A DNA stretch of 64,000 nucleotides, taken from the NCBI GenBank assembly GCA_902624785.1, contig CACNYU010000003.1:1-64000 (forward strand), read 5' to 3'. This document shows positions 8,672-18,477 of the stretch, in pieces. The translations under genes were made by a program, and so were the position numbers. Under the pieces are notes generated by a model. That model was not told where the DNA came from. It did not search any database and saw only the letters and a list, made by a program, of their open reading frames with translations. The stretch comes from an uncultured Prochlorococcus sp. GTDB taxonomy: Bacteria; Cyanobacteriota; Cyanobacteriia; PCC-6307; Cyanobiaceae. Position 1 is the first letter of the stretch, and each line of letters starts with the position of its first letter.

Positions 8672-8977
8672 TTAAATTTTTTCAATTGGTGCCATTGTTA
8701 ATCCTTTGATTAGCAGTTGCTGATGATAGAGCTCTGCCTGTTCGAGGGGTCCTCTCCATACCTCTGCCGAACCTTCACTATCTACTTCGATGGCGAGTTC
8801 CCAAGATCTTTCTTTACTCATTCCTGGGATTACAACCTCAAGAGAATTTGCTACATGTTCAAAAGTATTAAAATCATCATCAAGAACTATTATCCTTACC
8901 TCTGGATATTTTATTGTTGTTGTCTTGGGATCTAAAACTGTGCTATTTGCACTTGAAGCTTTGTTAAGAATTGCCAT
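8672..8977 (-). CDS. clpS: ClpS family adaptor
   Basis: VRIIVLDDDFNTFEHVANSLEVVIPGMSKERSWELAIEVDSEGSAEVWRGPLEQAELYHQQLL. Confidence 0.88.
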   Translation of the reverse strand: MAILNKASSANSTVLDPKTTTIKYPEVRIIVLDDDFNTFEHVANSLEVVIPGMSKERSWELAIEVDSEGSAEVWRGPLEQAELYHQQLLIKGLTMAPIEKI

Positions 8978-9020
8978 ATTTAATTTCTTTTTAGGTCTTT
9001 CAAATTGATTTAATTACATC

Positions 9021-9663
9021 TCAAAAAAAGCTCATTTGGATTGTTGAATAATTGGATTTTTTCACTAGCCAATCTTCTGGTGACGTTCCCTTTTTAATCA
9101 GAAGTAATGCATTAAGTTCATCTAGATTTTTAAAATTTTCAGTCCATTTTTCTTCAAATATATTTGCGATGACATAGGGCATTATGTAATGCAGAGGCTT
9201 TAATAATTTTTTAAATTCTGTTGTTAATTCACAAAAACGTTCGACCCCTTCCCCATCAGAAGAACAATATCTCAACCAAATTCCAGCGAGCCAAAACATT
9301 AAATAATTTTTCTTTCTATTTCGAAATCCTTTTTCAAAAAAACCATTAGCAGGTATAAAACATCTTTTGTATCTCCAGCTACCCCAGCTACCCTGGAATA
9401 ATTTCTTTTCATCCACTCTCTTTGAACGAGCATTACATAGTTTAGGCTTTATTTTTTCAAAAGGATTTTTTTTGTATGGATACATAAACCCTCAAGACAT
9501 AAAAATTGATTTCATATTAACATCATTTTTAATCACTAAAACTGTATCAGTAGGCTTTATGAGATTTTTAGTTTCATATTTCCTTTTAAGTCCAAGTACA
9601 ATTCTCATTTATGATTTCCGGTAAGGAATCATATTTAGTTTTCAACTTAAATCTTCTACACAT
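9021..9663 (-). pseudogene. Degenerate SRAP/YedK paralog
   Basis: ORF 9021..9485 aligns to SRAP at 3235; upstream rc reads MCRRFKLKTKYDSLPEII..., then frameshift, KYETKNLIKPTDTVLVIKND, and TGA replacing Trp in MSWGF. Confidence 0.85.
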
Positions 9664-9964
9664 TTTTTAATTAACTAATGTAAATATAAAAGTAATTTTC
9701 TCAGTAATAAATCTTTTATTAATTCTTATTTTAAATTTTTTGCGGAATTACCTTTTGATCTAAGTATAATGACGAAAGAAAAAGCAGTTATAATCAAACC
9801 AATGTCGATTAATAAGTGTAAGTTCATTAATTAAAATGATTTCTAGATTTACATTCTAAGTTTTAATTCCAAAAGTGCTAGATATTAATAAGGTACATAA
9901 TTAATTCTTGCTTGTTTTAAGTACTTTTTATTGATATAAGTGACCTAAGGAAAGTCTTCTTTTT

Positions 9965-10007
9965 AGGAGTACTAACCTAGCGGTTTCAAGGTTAACGCCG
10001 CACTCCT
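9965..10007. ncRNA. Candidate compact structured RNA (pseudoknot-capable)
   Basis: AGGAGT...ACTCCT outer stem enclosing TAACC/GGTTA and loop GCGG complementary to CCGC; isolated in a long intergenic region. Confidence 0.35.
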
Positions 10008-10183
10008 GCACACAAGAGTAAAAAAACCTTTTTTATTAATAAGAGTTTCTTCTAAAAAAAATAATACTATTACTAATATAGCTCTGATAATCTCTGTTTT
10101 TGTTATTACATGGATTCTTTAATTTATTTAAGTTCCATAATTTTGTCACAAATACTTAGAGCCAATCTTTTATTGATAAATAA

Positions 10184-10804
10184 TTATGATACTTTTTTAT
10201 AAATTAAAGTAAGGTTATTAGCAGGCATTTTTATGAGCTGTTTTTGTTTGAAACCATTAATTATTGCTTCTTTATCTACTTCCTCTAAATTTCTGACACC
10301 CCAATCATTATTTTGAATCTTTAATGACTTATCAAACAATTCGTTAGTTTCGCTAATGTGTTTTTCTTCAATTTTAAAAGGTCCATATAAAATAAGGAAT
10401 TTACCATGATTTAATAATTTACCTGACTCTTTAAATAATGATTCTGTACATTTCCAAGGTGCTATATGAATCATATTTATAGAGATAATCACTTGTAAGG
10501 TTTCAAGTAATTTGAAGGAAATAGGCCAAGGAGTTTTTGTGACATCAATTTCTAAAGGTTTAGGCATTTTAATATTTAATTTTTCATGATCAATCCATGA
10601 AATAATACTTTTTCTATGTTCCAATTCAGGATCACTTGTTTGCCATATTATTTCTGGAAATCTTTTTTGGAATTCAACTCCATGTTCACCGCTTCCGCTA
10701 CCAATCTCTAAAACAAAACCTTCTTTAAGTGGAATTTTTGATAAAACATCACCTATGTAAATTTTATTTCTTTGAGTCGCTGGAAAAAAAAGTCTATGGT
10801 CCAA
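10184..10804 (-). CDS. DUF938-like SAM-dependent methyltransferase
   Basis: MDHRLFFPATQRNKIYIGDVLSKIPLKEGFVLEIGSGSGEHGVEFQKRFPEIIWQTSDPE. Confidence 0.88.
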   Translation of the reverse strand: MDHRLFFPATQRNKIYIGDVLSKIPLKEGFVLEIGSGSGEHGVEFQKRFPEIIWQTSDPELEHRKSIISWIDHEKLNIKMPKPLEIDVTKTPWPISFKLLETLQVIISINMIHIAPWKCTESLFKESGKLLNHGKFLILYGPFKIEEKHISETNELFDKSLKIQNNDWGVRNLEEVDKEAIINGFKQKQLIKMPANNLTLIYKKVS

Positions 10805-10846
10805 TAAAATATTAAGAATGTTTATCTAATGTAGACTATTAATAAG

Positions 10847-11068
10847 TCATTTTTTTAAAGGTTCAATATTTTCAACGATTTTTTTTAAATCCCCTAACAT
10901 CTTCATTCTCCCTATATTAATCATTTTTAACGTATCTTCATACATTTTTAGTTGAGCATCTGCTGTTCTAAGTCCATTAACTAATCCCTTGCCTTCATCA
11001 GGAAGTGAATCAATATAATATTCTGTATTATCAATATTAAGTATTGGTCGATCTTTGTTAGAGTCCAT
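10847..11068 (-). CDS. Conserved small hypothetical protein
   Basis: 73 aa; MDSNKDRPILNIDNTEYYIDSLPDEGKGLVNGLRTADAQLKMYEDTLKMI. Confidence 0.7.
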   Translation of the reverse strand: MDSNKDRPILNIDNTEYYIDSLPDEGKGLVNGLRTADAQLKMYEDTLKMINIGRMKMLGDLKKIVENIEPLKK

Positions 11069-11409
11069 TTTTTTATTTTAATTTTCACTATTATAAACCT
11101 TATCTAGGCATGGGATTCGATAAACAGCTAAATATGTTTTGCAAGAAAATAAAAATAACGAATATTAGAAAAAAGAAATACCTCTATGAATTCTAAGTAC
11201 TAAAAAGGTTATCAAATTAATTTGTATATAAAGTAAATCAAACTCTTTGGGTAAAATTTAATTTAAATCTATACAAATTAGTATTCGAATAATATATGCA
11301 AAAATTTATAAATTTTAAAAGGATTATATAGGAATTTTTTTATAAAAGTCTAAATAAATTAAATATCCATACATTTTGTTTGTAGATAATTAAAAAAAAA
11401 ATTAATTTG

Positions 11410-11529
11410 TTAAGCAAAAAAATTATCTTCAGCCCATTGTTTATGTTTCTTTTCTAGATCTTTTAATGATATTCTTTGATAAGTTAACTTCAAATAATTA
11501 AGTTTTATATGTTCTTTTGAAACGACCAT
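11410..11529 (-). CDS. Hypothetical microprotein
   Basis: MVVSKEHIKLNYLKLTYQRISLKDLEKKHKQWAEDNFFA*. Confidence 0.4.
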   Translation of the reverse strand: MVVSKEHIKLNYLKLTYQRISLKDLEKKHKQWAEDNFFA

Positions 11530-11689
11530 ATCGTTAGAATAGAAATTCAATAAATTTGATTTTCTTATTTTCTTATTTTCCAAAAGCTTAAATAAAATCA
11601 GAATATATTTATAAGATGATTTTTAACAAAATCTCATAAATTTAATTTTTTATTTAGTTTTATTAGAAATCTTTTACACCTTTACAGTT

Positions 11690-11920
11690 TTAGATTTTAG
11701 TTTTCAATTCTTTCCAACCTTTTAACTTTAGATTTCTCCAAAGATCAACAGCTTCATTAACTTTAAGTGTCTCTTTTCCCTTAATAATAAAATCAATTTC
11801 TTGATCCTTTTTTATAATCTCATCAATACAAACAATAAATATCTTCTTTGAATTTAGATGAGACTTATAAAATCTCAATATATTTTTATTAAAAGGGTTT
11901 TGCAACCACCCGTCATTCAT
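11690..11920 (-). CDS. DUF1651-like protein
   Basis: MNDGWLQNPFNKNILRFYKSHL...VNEAVDLWRNLKLKGWKELK. Confidence 0.7.
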   Translation of the reverse strand: MNDGWLQNPFNKNILRFYKSHLNSKKIFIVCIDEIIKKDQEIDFIIKGKETLKVNEAVDLWRNLKLKGWKELKTKI

Positions 11921-12696
11921 TTTTTTTTTAATTATCTGTTAAATCTAAGAAAAAATTAATCTATAATTTTTTAATTAGAGCGGTTAACCGCCATATAAAA
12001 CTTAATTAATAATAAAACTATCAATAATAATTCTGAATTTCAAAAGATATTTAATTTAAATCAAAACTTTCTAGATTTTCTATTTATTTATTTCCTCATT
12101 TATATTAATCAATACAACTTTAATATCGAATTGAATTATCAAATCTAGGCAATTTTAAATTAATTAATTTTTTCTTTTATTTGATGGTTGCCACAACACA
12201 AGCTAATAAGAGGATAATATTAACAAACTAATTAAAATTGATTTAATTTATAAATATTTTTTCTTTGCTATTTTAGATCTAGTGAATCTTTTATTGAAAT
12301 ATAGAATGACTTAAACTTTTCTTGATTCAAAGAATATTCATAAACATTCAATATGATTGAATAATTACTTACTATAAAAGTTAGCTATTACATATGAAAG
12401 TTTTATCAATAGTTAAATAAAGGCATGCGAGAGTAATATATTTATCAAAAAATAGGATAATTAATATACTTTGAATTTTGTCTTTTATAAATTTAAAGTT
12501 TTCTATTTCTCTAGACAGGGAAAGACTTGATAAGTAGTAAGTTTTTTGTTGATAATTTTTATTTATAAAAAGTTTTTGAAACAATCTGCTCAATTGTATT
12601 TGACTTACTAAATATAACCATCCTAAAATTTCAACAAAAAGATGAAGAAATATTTTCAAAAACACTTGCGCTCTACTAAAAGGATACTATAGTAAT

Positions 12697-12710
12697 AGTA
12701 CACATGTATT
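12697..12710. promoter_or_regulatory. Putative LexA/SOS box
   Basis: AGTACACATGTATT; one mismatch to cyanobacterial consensus AGTACWNWTGTACT, 6 bp upstream of ATG 12717. Confidence 0.45.
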
Positions 12711-12716
12711 ACTCTA

Positions 12717-13007
12717 ATGACTTTAGGAGGAGCCAATGTTTGGACTAATTTTTCTTACGGTAGTCGTACTTATACCCCATGTGGTTGCCTGCTCAACCCA
12801 GAAGGTAGTCGTCTAATTTTCTTTGATAAATGCAAAAAATCACGAGTAAATAATATCAAAGTTTTTACTCATCTTTTCTACACAAATCATCTAGGAGAAC
12901 CAGCTGGACTCAAGAATACAAGATTACTAGAACTCCATTGTGCATTTGAAACATGGGATGAATTAGTAAATAATGGCTGGACTGAAGTACAACACTATTT
13001 TGGATAA
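12717..13007 (+). CDS. DUF1651-like protein
   Basis: CGCLLNPEGSRLIFFDK...FETWDELVNNGWTEVQHYF; 96 aa. Confidence 0.7.
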   Translation: MTLGGANVWTNFSYGSRTYTPCGCLLNPEGSRLIFFDKCKKSRVNNIKVFTHLFYTNHLGEPAGLKNTRLLELHCAFETWDELVNNGWTEVQHYFG

Positions 13008-13010
13008 ATC

Positions 13011-13151
13011 ATGAAAAACATCAACCCAATAGAAAAAAAAATTTCTCACGAAAAAAGAATAATTTCTTTAACTGAGCCAACAAAATTATTAGCAGATTTT
13101 TTTAATGGTGTGGTTATAGAAATTGAGGAAGAATATGCACATGAACCATAA
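13011..13151 (+). CDS. Hypothetical microprotein
   Basis: MKNINPIEKKISHEKRIISLTEPTKLLADFFNGVVIEIEEEYAHEP*; 3 nt after upstream stop. Confidence 0.55.
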   Translation: MKNINPIEKKISHEKRIISLTEPTKLLADFFNGVVIEIEEEYAHEP

Positions 13152-13293
13152 AGAATTAGTAGATAATGTTTCTGCAAATCTAATTAAAAAAAGCAGAAAA
13201 TTAGAAAGCCGCAGATCTTGGCTTGCAATGAGAAATTATTTACAACAATTAAGTGATGAGCAACTAGAAGCAATCCTAAAAGATGCAGATTAA
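13135..13293 (+). CDS. Hypothetical microprotein overlapping preceding ORF
   Basis: MHMNHKELVDNVSANLIKKSRKLESRRSWLAMRNYLQQLSDEQLEAILKDAD*. Confidence 0.55.
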   Translation: MHMNHKELVDNVSANLIKKSRKLESRRSWLAMRNYLQQLSDEQLEAILKDAD

Positions 13294-13302
13294 ATGCTTT
13301 TA

Positions 13303-13325
13303 AAAACTCATGAATAAGGAGTTTT
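13303..13325 (+). terminator. Possible terminator of 12717-13293 operon
   Basis: AAAACTC-loop-GAGTTTT stem. Confidence 0.4.
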
Positions 13326-13904
13326 CACTGCTTCAGTAATTGTCACTTTAAGACATAAGCTCAGCTTGCTTCAAGTTTAAATTGTATTTTCCTGCAATCA
13401 TAATCCCCGTTCTCCAAAAAATTAAGCCATAGTAAATTAATTATTTTTTGAAATAAAAACTATTTAAAGTTAACTTAAGCAAATTGTCTTGACATCATCA
13501 ATTATCCAATAACATAAAAATTTAAAAGTTTCAAAAATTTTCTTAAATATTAAATTTCTAATTAAATATTTAAAAATTTTACTTGTTCAATTTTTATAAT
13601 ATTACCAATAGAGTTTCCCTTCTTTAATCTGTATTCGATAAGGGAAATTACCATTGATCCAAACAGGGCTAAAAAGCTTTTTAAAGATATTCTGTAAAAA
13701 AGATTATCAGACATATTCAAAATATCTTTTTATCTAATTTATGATTAATTTTAAAAAAACTTTGCGGTAGAAAACAACAGTAAAGTTTCACGCTTATGTA
13801 ACAGAACTGGAAAGAATATTGCAAAAATATTAAAAAACCACAAGAAACTTTACAATCTTTAATATTAATGTTATATTTCTTTACATAGATATTTTATTTA
13901 TAAA

Positions 13905-14021
13905 ATGGAATCAAACAAAGACATCTTGAATAAAGCAATTGGAAGACCTGCGATGATGGGATTCATGTTGCTTATGGGAACTTATTTAGTAACCGGTCAA
14001 CTCATTCCTGGGTGGTTCTAA
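13905..14021 (+). CDS. hli: High-light-inducible protein
   Basis: MESNKDILNKAIGRPAMMGFMLLMGTYLVTGQLIPGWF*. Confidence 0.88.
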   Translation: MESNKDILNKAIGRPAMMGFMLLMGTYLVTGQLIPGWF

Positions 14022-14224
14022 TGTCACGTTCAATTTCAATTACAACAGAATCCGGTGGAAGACAAAACATCTTTCCTACTGAGGTACAAACCCAATTAGT
14101 TGAAGACTACACAAGTTATCCATCAGAAGCTGAGAAAGCCAATGGTAGATGGGCAATGCTTGGATTTATAGCTTTAATAGGTGCATATGCAACTACAGGC
14201 CAAATAATTCCTGGAATTTTTTAA
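14021..14224 (+). CDS. hli: High-light-inducible protein
   Basis: ATG overlaps previous stop (TAATG); EAEKANGRWAMLGFIALIGAYATTGQIIPGIF*. Confidence 0.93.
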   Translation: MSRSISITTESGGRQNIFPTEVQTQLVEDYTSYPSEAEKANGRWAMLGFIALIGAYATTGQIIPGIF

Positions 14225-14398
14225 TACTCATGGAACGTGTTTCCTTAGAGCTTTATGGAGAATTAGTTAAAAGCTATTAGTTCTCTTACTGAATTTTTGA
14301 TTTTAGTAATTGCTTCAACGGTTTTAATACTTTTTTATTCCATGAAGCAATTCGAACAGTCAAACAACTCAAAATTATTCAATACCAATTAAAAATAA

Positions 14399-14545
14399 AT
14401 GGAAAACTCAAACACAAAAACAAAAAAAATCGAAAAAGAAAAACTAGTTGCAGAAACTCTTAATGGCAGATTTGCAATGCTTGGCTTAATAGCTGCCTTG
14501 GGAGCTTATTTAACAACAGGACAAATTATTCCTGGTTTTGTATAA
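14399..14545 (+). CDS. hli: High-light-inducible protein
   Basis: IEKEKLVAETLNGRFAMLGLIAALGAYLTTGQIIPGFV*. Confidence 0.93.
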   Translation: MENSNTKTKKIEKEKLVAETLNGRFAMLGLIAALGAYLTTGQIIPGFV

Positions 14546-14548
14546 ATC

Positions 14549-14680
14549 ATGAAAAAAAATATTATTAAAAAATATGCCAAGTTACTTATAAAAGCTCATA
14601 ACGCTACAGAAAGGAACGAAGCTATTTTATTAATAAAAAAAGCAAAAAAGTTACAATCAAAACTTATCTTGGCAATATAA
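14549..14680 (+). CDS. Basic microprotein in hli cluster
   Basis: MKKNIIKKYAKLLIKAHNATERNEAILLIKKAKKLQSKLILAI*. Confidence 0.45.
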   Translation: MKKNIIKKYAKLLIKAHNATERNEAILLIKKAKKLQSKLILAI

Positions 14681-14716
14681 TTTTAAAGATTAGACATCCC
14701 AAATCCTTAAATAAAA

Positions 14717-14980
14717 TTATTCATATATAAATTCTGACATTATCATTAGAATAATAATAAAGACCACCTTTTTGACTAAAGAATAAGTTATACCTTTATA
14801 ATTAGATGTTCGAAATTTATTCAACCTCCTAACATGTTGATCGTAGTTTGTAGTAATTAAATTAGGATTTTCTTCTAAAATTACAAATTTATATTTAGAA
14901 CATTTGTAATAATATAGAAGAATTTTAACTATAGAAATTAAAACTAATATTGTTAAGAAAGTAGTTAATAAATAAGACAA
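14717..14980 (-). CDS. Hypothetical membrane protein
   Basis: 87 aa ORF with N- and C-terminal hydrophobic segments. Confidence 0.6.
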   Translation of the reverse strand: MSYLLTTFLTILVLISIVKILLYYYKCSKYKFVILEENPNLITTNYDQHVRRLNKFRTSNYKGITYSLVKKVVFIIILMIMSEFIYE

Positions 14981-15037
14981 GAATCTAGATATTACATGTT
15001 AAAAAATATATATTAAAAAAAAATTAGTTTTTTAATA

Positions 15038-15181
15038 CTAAACATATTTTTTATTATTAAATGCGGATTCAGTTTGTATTTTTAGTCTTTCAAAATAATT
15101 TTGTTGAACTTGACTTGATTCTGAACATTTAAATCCAGAGAGAAGACGAGCATCAATATCTTCAAATAAACTTTTATTCAT
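15038..15181 (-). CDS. Hypothetical microprotein
   Basis: MNKSLFEDIDARLLSGFKCSESSQVQQNYFERLKIQTESAFNNKKYV*. Confidence 0.5.
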   Translation of the reverse strand: MNKSLFEDIDARLLSGFKCSESSQVQQNYFERLKIQTESAFNNKKYV

Positions 15182-15385
15182 AAAATTTAATTTAAAACTT
15201 TATAAAATTGTTGCATGATCAATAATCCACAATTAAGACCACTTAATAATTTTTTATACTATTGATATTTAAATAATCTTAATTTGCTTTTATTTGTAAA
15301 TTAAATAACAAAAAACTTAATCTTTTTACATTTGAGATTATTTTTAATTAATTAATCTAAAGAATAAAATCAAATCTTAAGAATT

Positions 15386-15592
15386 TCATTTTTTAGATTC
15401 AATAAGATAAATAATACTTTGCGTTTGATAACCTTTTTTGAGCCATTCTTTAAATTCTTCCGAAATTGCTTTGTATTCTCTTGATAGATTATCTTTTGAT
15501 AGATAATCCTGACGAAGCCTTACATAGTCTATAGAATTTTTACAAACCTCGATAACATTTTTATTATGATTTACTTGTTCCATAAAAAGCAA
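15386..15592 (-). CDS. Hypothetical protein
   Basis: 68 aa ORF. Confidence 0.5.
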   Translation of the reverse strand: MLFMEQVNHNKNVIEVCKNSIDYVRLRQDYLSKDNLSREYKAISEEFKEWLKKGYQTQSIIYLIESKK

Positions 15593-15908
15593 ACTTTAGT
15601 TTCATAGTAAGAATCATTTTTAAATTACACATGTAAATTAGTCACAATTATTCAGTGTAATTAACAAAAATTTTGTACCTTATGAAAAAAAATATCAGTA
15701 ATTTTTTACAAATCACTAATAATGAATCAATAAATATTAACAAATGTAAATTCAAGGATTTGTTGATTTTAAGAATTATTTTTGCAAAGCGCAGTTATAC
15801 ATTGCTTTTAAAAATGTGAAATTACTTCTCATTAAGTATTTAAACTTATCTTTATCTTTAGAGCCTCAATTCACAAAAATATTAATTATTCTCTTATTAA
15901 TTAATTAG

Positions 15909-16163
<255 letters not shown>

Positions 16164-16189
16164 TATTGTAATTATTAAATAAATATGAT

Positions 16190-16453
16190 TTAATAATCTT
16201 CATTAATTAGACTATCAGTTTCAGCTTCCACTATTTCTCTGATTTCTTCTACTGTATGCCTCCCATCATATTTTTCAAAGATATATATACCTGCAGCAAA
16301 TCTAAGATTGATATCATTCAATTCAACACCTAAATCCCTTATAAATTTCTTACATTCAGGAAATGTTGGGTTTTTCTCCTTTATGAATAGATTAAACTTT
16401 TTTCTTAAAGTCCTAGTCCATTGATGATTAAGATTGAGCTCTTGATTTCCCAT
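16190..16453 (-). CDS. Hypothetical protein
   Basis: 87 aa ORF. Confidence 0.65.
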   Translation of the reverse strand: MGNQELNLNHQWTRTLRKKFNLFIKEKNPTFPECKKFIRDLGVELNDINLRFAAGIYIFEKYDGRHTVEEIREIVEAETDSLINEDY

Positions 16454-16513
16454 AATTGCAAATTTTTTATTGAAAATTTTGTAAAAAATTAAATAATTGG
16501 AAATATTCTATAG

Positions 16514-16693
16514 CTAAATTGAAATTCGATCTACAAACAAAATGTCTTGAACGACAATAGTATCAGGTTGATCTTCCTGATTAAAAAAAGAATCAGCTTC
16601 ACTTTGAATTCTTTTTTTATAAACATTTTTAACATATTCAACTTCCCTTCTCTCTTTATTGAGAATTGGGAATTGTGAAATTTTTAAATTCAC
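16514..16693 (-). CDS. Hypothetical small protein (GTG start)
   Basis: MNLKISQFPILNKERREVEYVKNVYKKRIQSEADSFFNQEDQPDTIVVQDILFVDRISI*. Confidence 0.5.
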   Translation of the reverse strand: MNLKISQFPILNKERREVEYVKNVYKKRIQSEADSFFNQEDQPDTIVVQDILFVDRISI

Positions 16694-17081
16694 CTTTATG
16701 ACCTCTTTACTTAATACTTATAGTTCTAACTACTCATAGAAAAATATGAAAAGAAATAAGGTTCGGTTTAAAGAATCAAATTGTACGGATAAATGATCAT
16801 CACTAAATTCATATACTTGTTAAGTTCAAATAAATCTTATGAATTTATATTGTATTTGTTTAATTTAAGTATTAAAAAATTTAATCAACTATCAAAAAAA
16901 TTAAAATATCATTGATTAAAGATCATTTCAATTAGATTTCTCAAAAGCTTCTGCAAACTTTTTTAAAAGTAATTAATTATGATTCCATTTTCAAAAATGA
17001 TTCAATAAAAATAAACATATTTTTCTAGATTTAAATACAATTTATTAAAAACTATCCTAAATTAAAAGTATAAATTTATTT

Positions 17082-17348
17082 GTGATGGAAAACAAATTCT
17101 CAGCATGGTGGAAAAGGCATAGGCGAGTAGTTACCTTTGGAGCTTTTTTAATTTTATTTGCCATGTATTTATCGCCAGTAATTAAGCAAGCAAAATATAA
17201 AAATGATTGTATTAATAATTCCAAAAAGGGACTTTTATCAGTCTGGAAAAATAACGAAACAGAAAGAGATATTGAAGAAAAATCTGGTTTGCCTGTTGAA
17301 GAGTTTGTAAAGATCGAAGCATATAGAAATTGTAATCATGCGAACTAA
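17082..17348 (+). CDS. Hypothetical single-TM protein
   Basis: 88 aa; MMENKFSAWWKRHRRVVTFGAFLILFAMYLSPVIKQ. Confidence 0.7.
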   Translation: MMENKFSAWWKRHRRVVTFGAFLILFAMYLSPVIKQAKYKNDCINNSKKGLLSVWKNNETERDIEEKSGLPVEEFVKIEAYRNCNHAN

Positions 17349-17456
17349 ATGCAATAACAAAAGTAATATATATATAAATTAGTGATCTTAGATCTATACC
17401 TTTCTTAAATAAATATCATTTATGTAAAACATCTTTATAGTCCTGTATCTATCATT

Positions 17457-17765
17457 TCATAAAGAATTTATATATGGTACAAGATTATTTTTAAGGAATG
17501 TTGCTGTAAATATAAATAATGAAAGTATAGTTAATTGAACGACAAGCCAAGCCATTAATTTATAATTAGGATTTTTTGTAAAAAGAGAAATATTTTTTGT
17601 AATAAGCGAATTTAGATGAATAGTCTCTTTTTCTTCTTTTACTTGCTCTTTTACTGACTTTATTACTTTATCATCGGTATATACTGAATGTTGATTCGAA
17701 GCATTCTCAAGAAACTCGACAAACTGTTTTTGCTTATCAGAAAGTTCATTATCAGATTTATCCAT
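17457..17765 (-). CDS. Hypothetical membrane-anchored protein
   Basis: 102 aa; C-terminal TM. Confidence 0.65.
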   Translation of the reverse strand: MDKSDNELSDKQKQFVEFLENASNQHSVYTDDKVIKSVKEQVKEEKETIHLNSLITKNISLFTKNPNYKLMAWLVVQLTILSLFIFTATFLKNNLVPYINSL

Positions 17766-17837
17766 TTTAATATTTTATTTATTGAACTATCAGCTTAGTT
17801 TTAGTTTGGCATCATGTGAAGGAAATTTTTAACAACT

Positions 17838-18215
17838 TTATGCAGAATATGTACCATCAGTTTCTCTTCTAGCTTTAGCTAATATAATTTCATCAACAAT
17901 CTTTTCAATCATATATGCAGTTTTTATTCCATAGCAATCCTGTTTAAGACTATTTTTAAAATCACTTTGGATTACGTAGCTATATTCACAACATTCACAT
18001 TTCAAATCTATTTTTTTTCCCTTATAAACTTCCAGCGCTCTTTCAAAAACCCATCTCTGAAAATTAATATTTTCCCATTTGTCAAAATCAGACCATACAT
18101 CAAAATTATTCTCAAAAGTAGAGATTAATCCATCCACCTCATTAAGAGAGGCTAAGAGAGAATCTTGTCTAGGATTTTGTTTTTTTCCAATTAATTTTAT
18201 GGAATCCTGAATCAT
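17838..18215 (-). CDS. Hypothetical protein
   Basis: 125 aa; CECCEYSY motif. Confidence 0.65.
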   Translation of the reverse strand: MIQDSIKLIGKKQNPRQDSLLASLNEVDGLISTFENNFDVWSDFDKWENINFQRWVFERALEVYKGKKIDLKCECCEYSYVIQSDFKNSLKQDCYGIKTAYMIEKIVDEIILAKARRETDGTYSA

Positions 18216-18264
18216 TAAATAAAAATCATTAATTTAATTTAATTTGAAGAAATTAAAACAGAAT

Positions 18265-18477
18265 TTAGCAACATGAGCATTCATTTTCCGCTTCAGGATG
18301 AGCAGAGGTTAAAGCATCTGCGATATCTCTAAGCATATCCGCTACATATTGAGGTGGACATTGAAACTCGTTTATATAACGGACACTTTGCTTTGCCATT
18401 TCGTTATATGCAGGAAGTATTTGATTGTCGATCTGCTCTTGAGTTGGTTCCCATTTCGCTTTACAGGTATCAGACAT
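18265..18477 (-). CDS. Hypothetical small protein with C-terminal CSCC
   Basis: 70 aa; MSDTCKAKWEPTQEQIDNQILPAYNEMAKQSVRYINEF...ECSCC. Confidence 0.65.
   Translation of the reverse strand: MSDTCKAKWEPTQEQIDNQILPAYNEMAKQSVRYINEFQCPPQYVADMLRDIADALTSAHPEAENECSCC

Noticed and set aside
12381-12665. 94-aa minus-strand ORF
   Set aside because: Low-complexity, no recognisable SD or family; could be real but not supported enough to list
14230-14398. Open frame KAISSLTEFLILVIASTVLILFYSMKQFEQSNNSKLFNTN between hli genes
   Set aside because: No standard start codon in frame; may be a remnant but not callable
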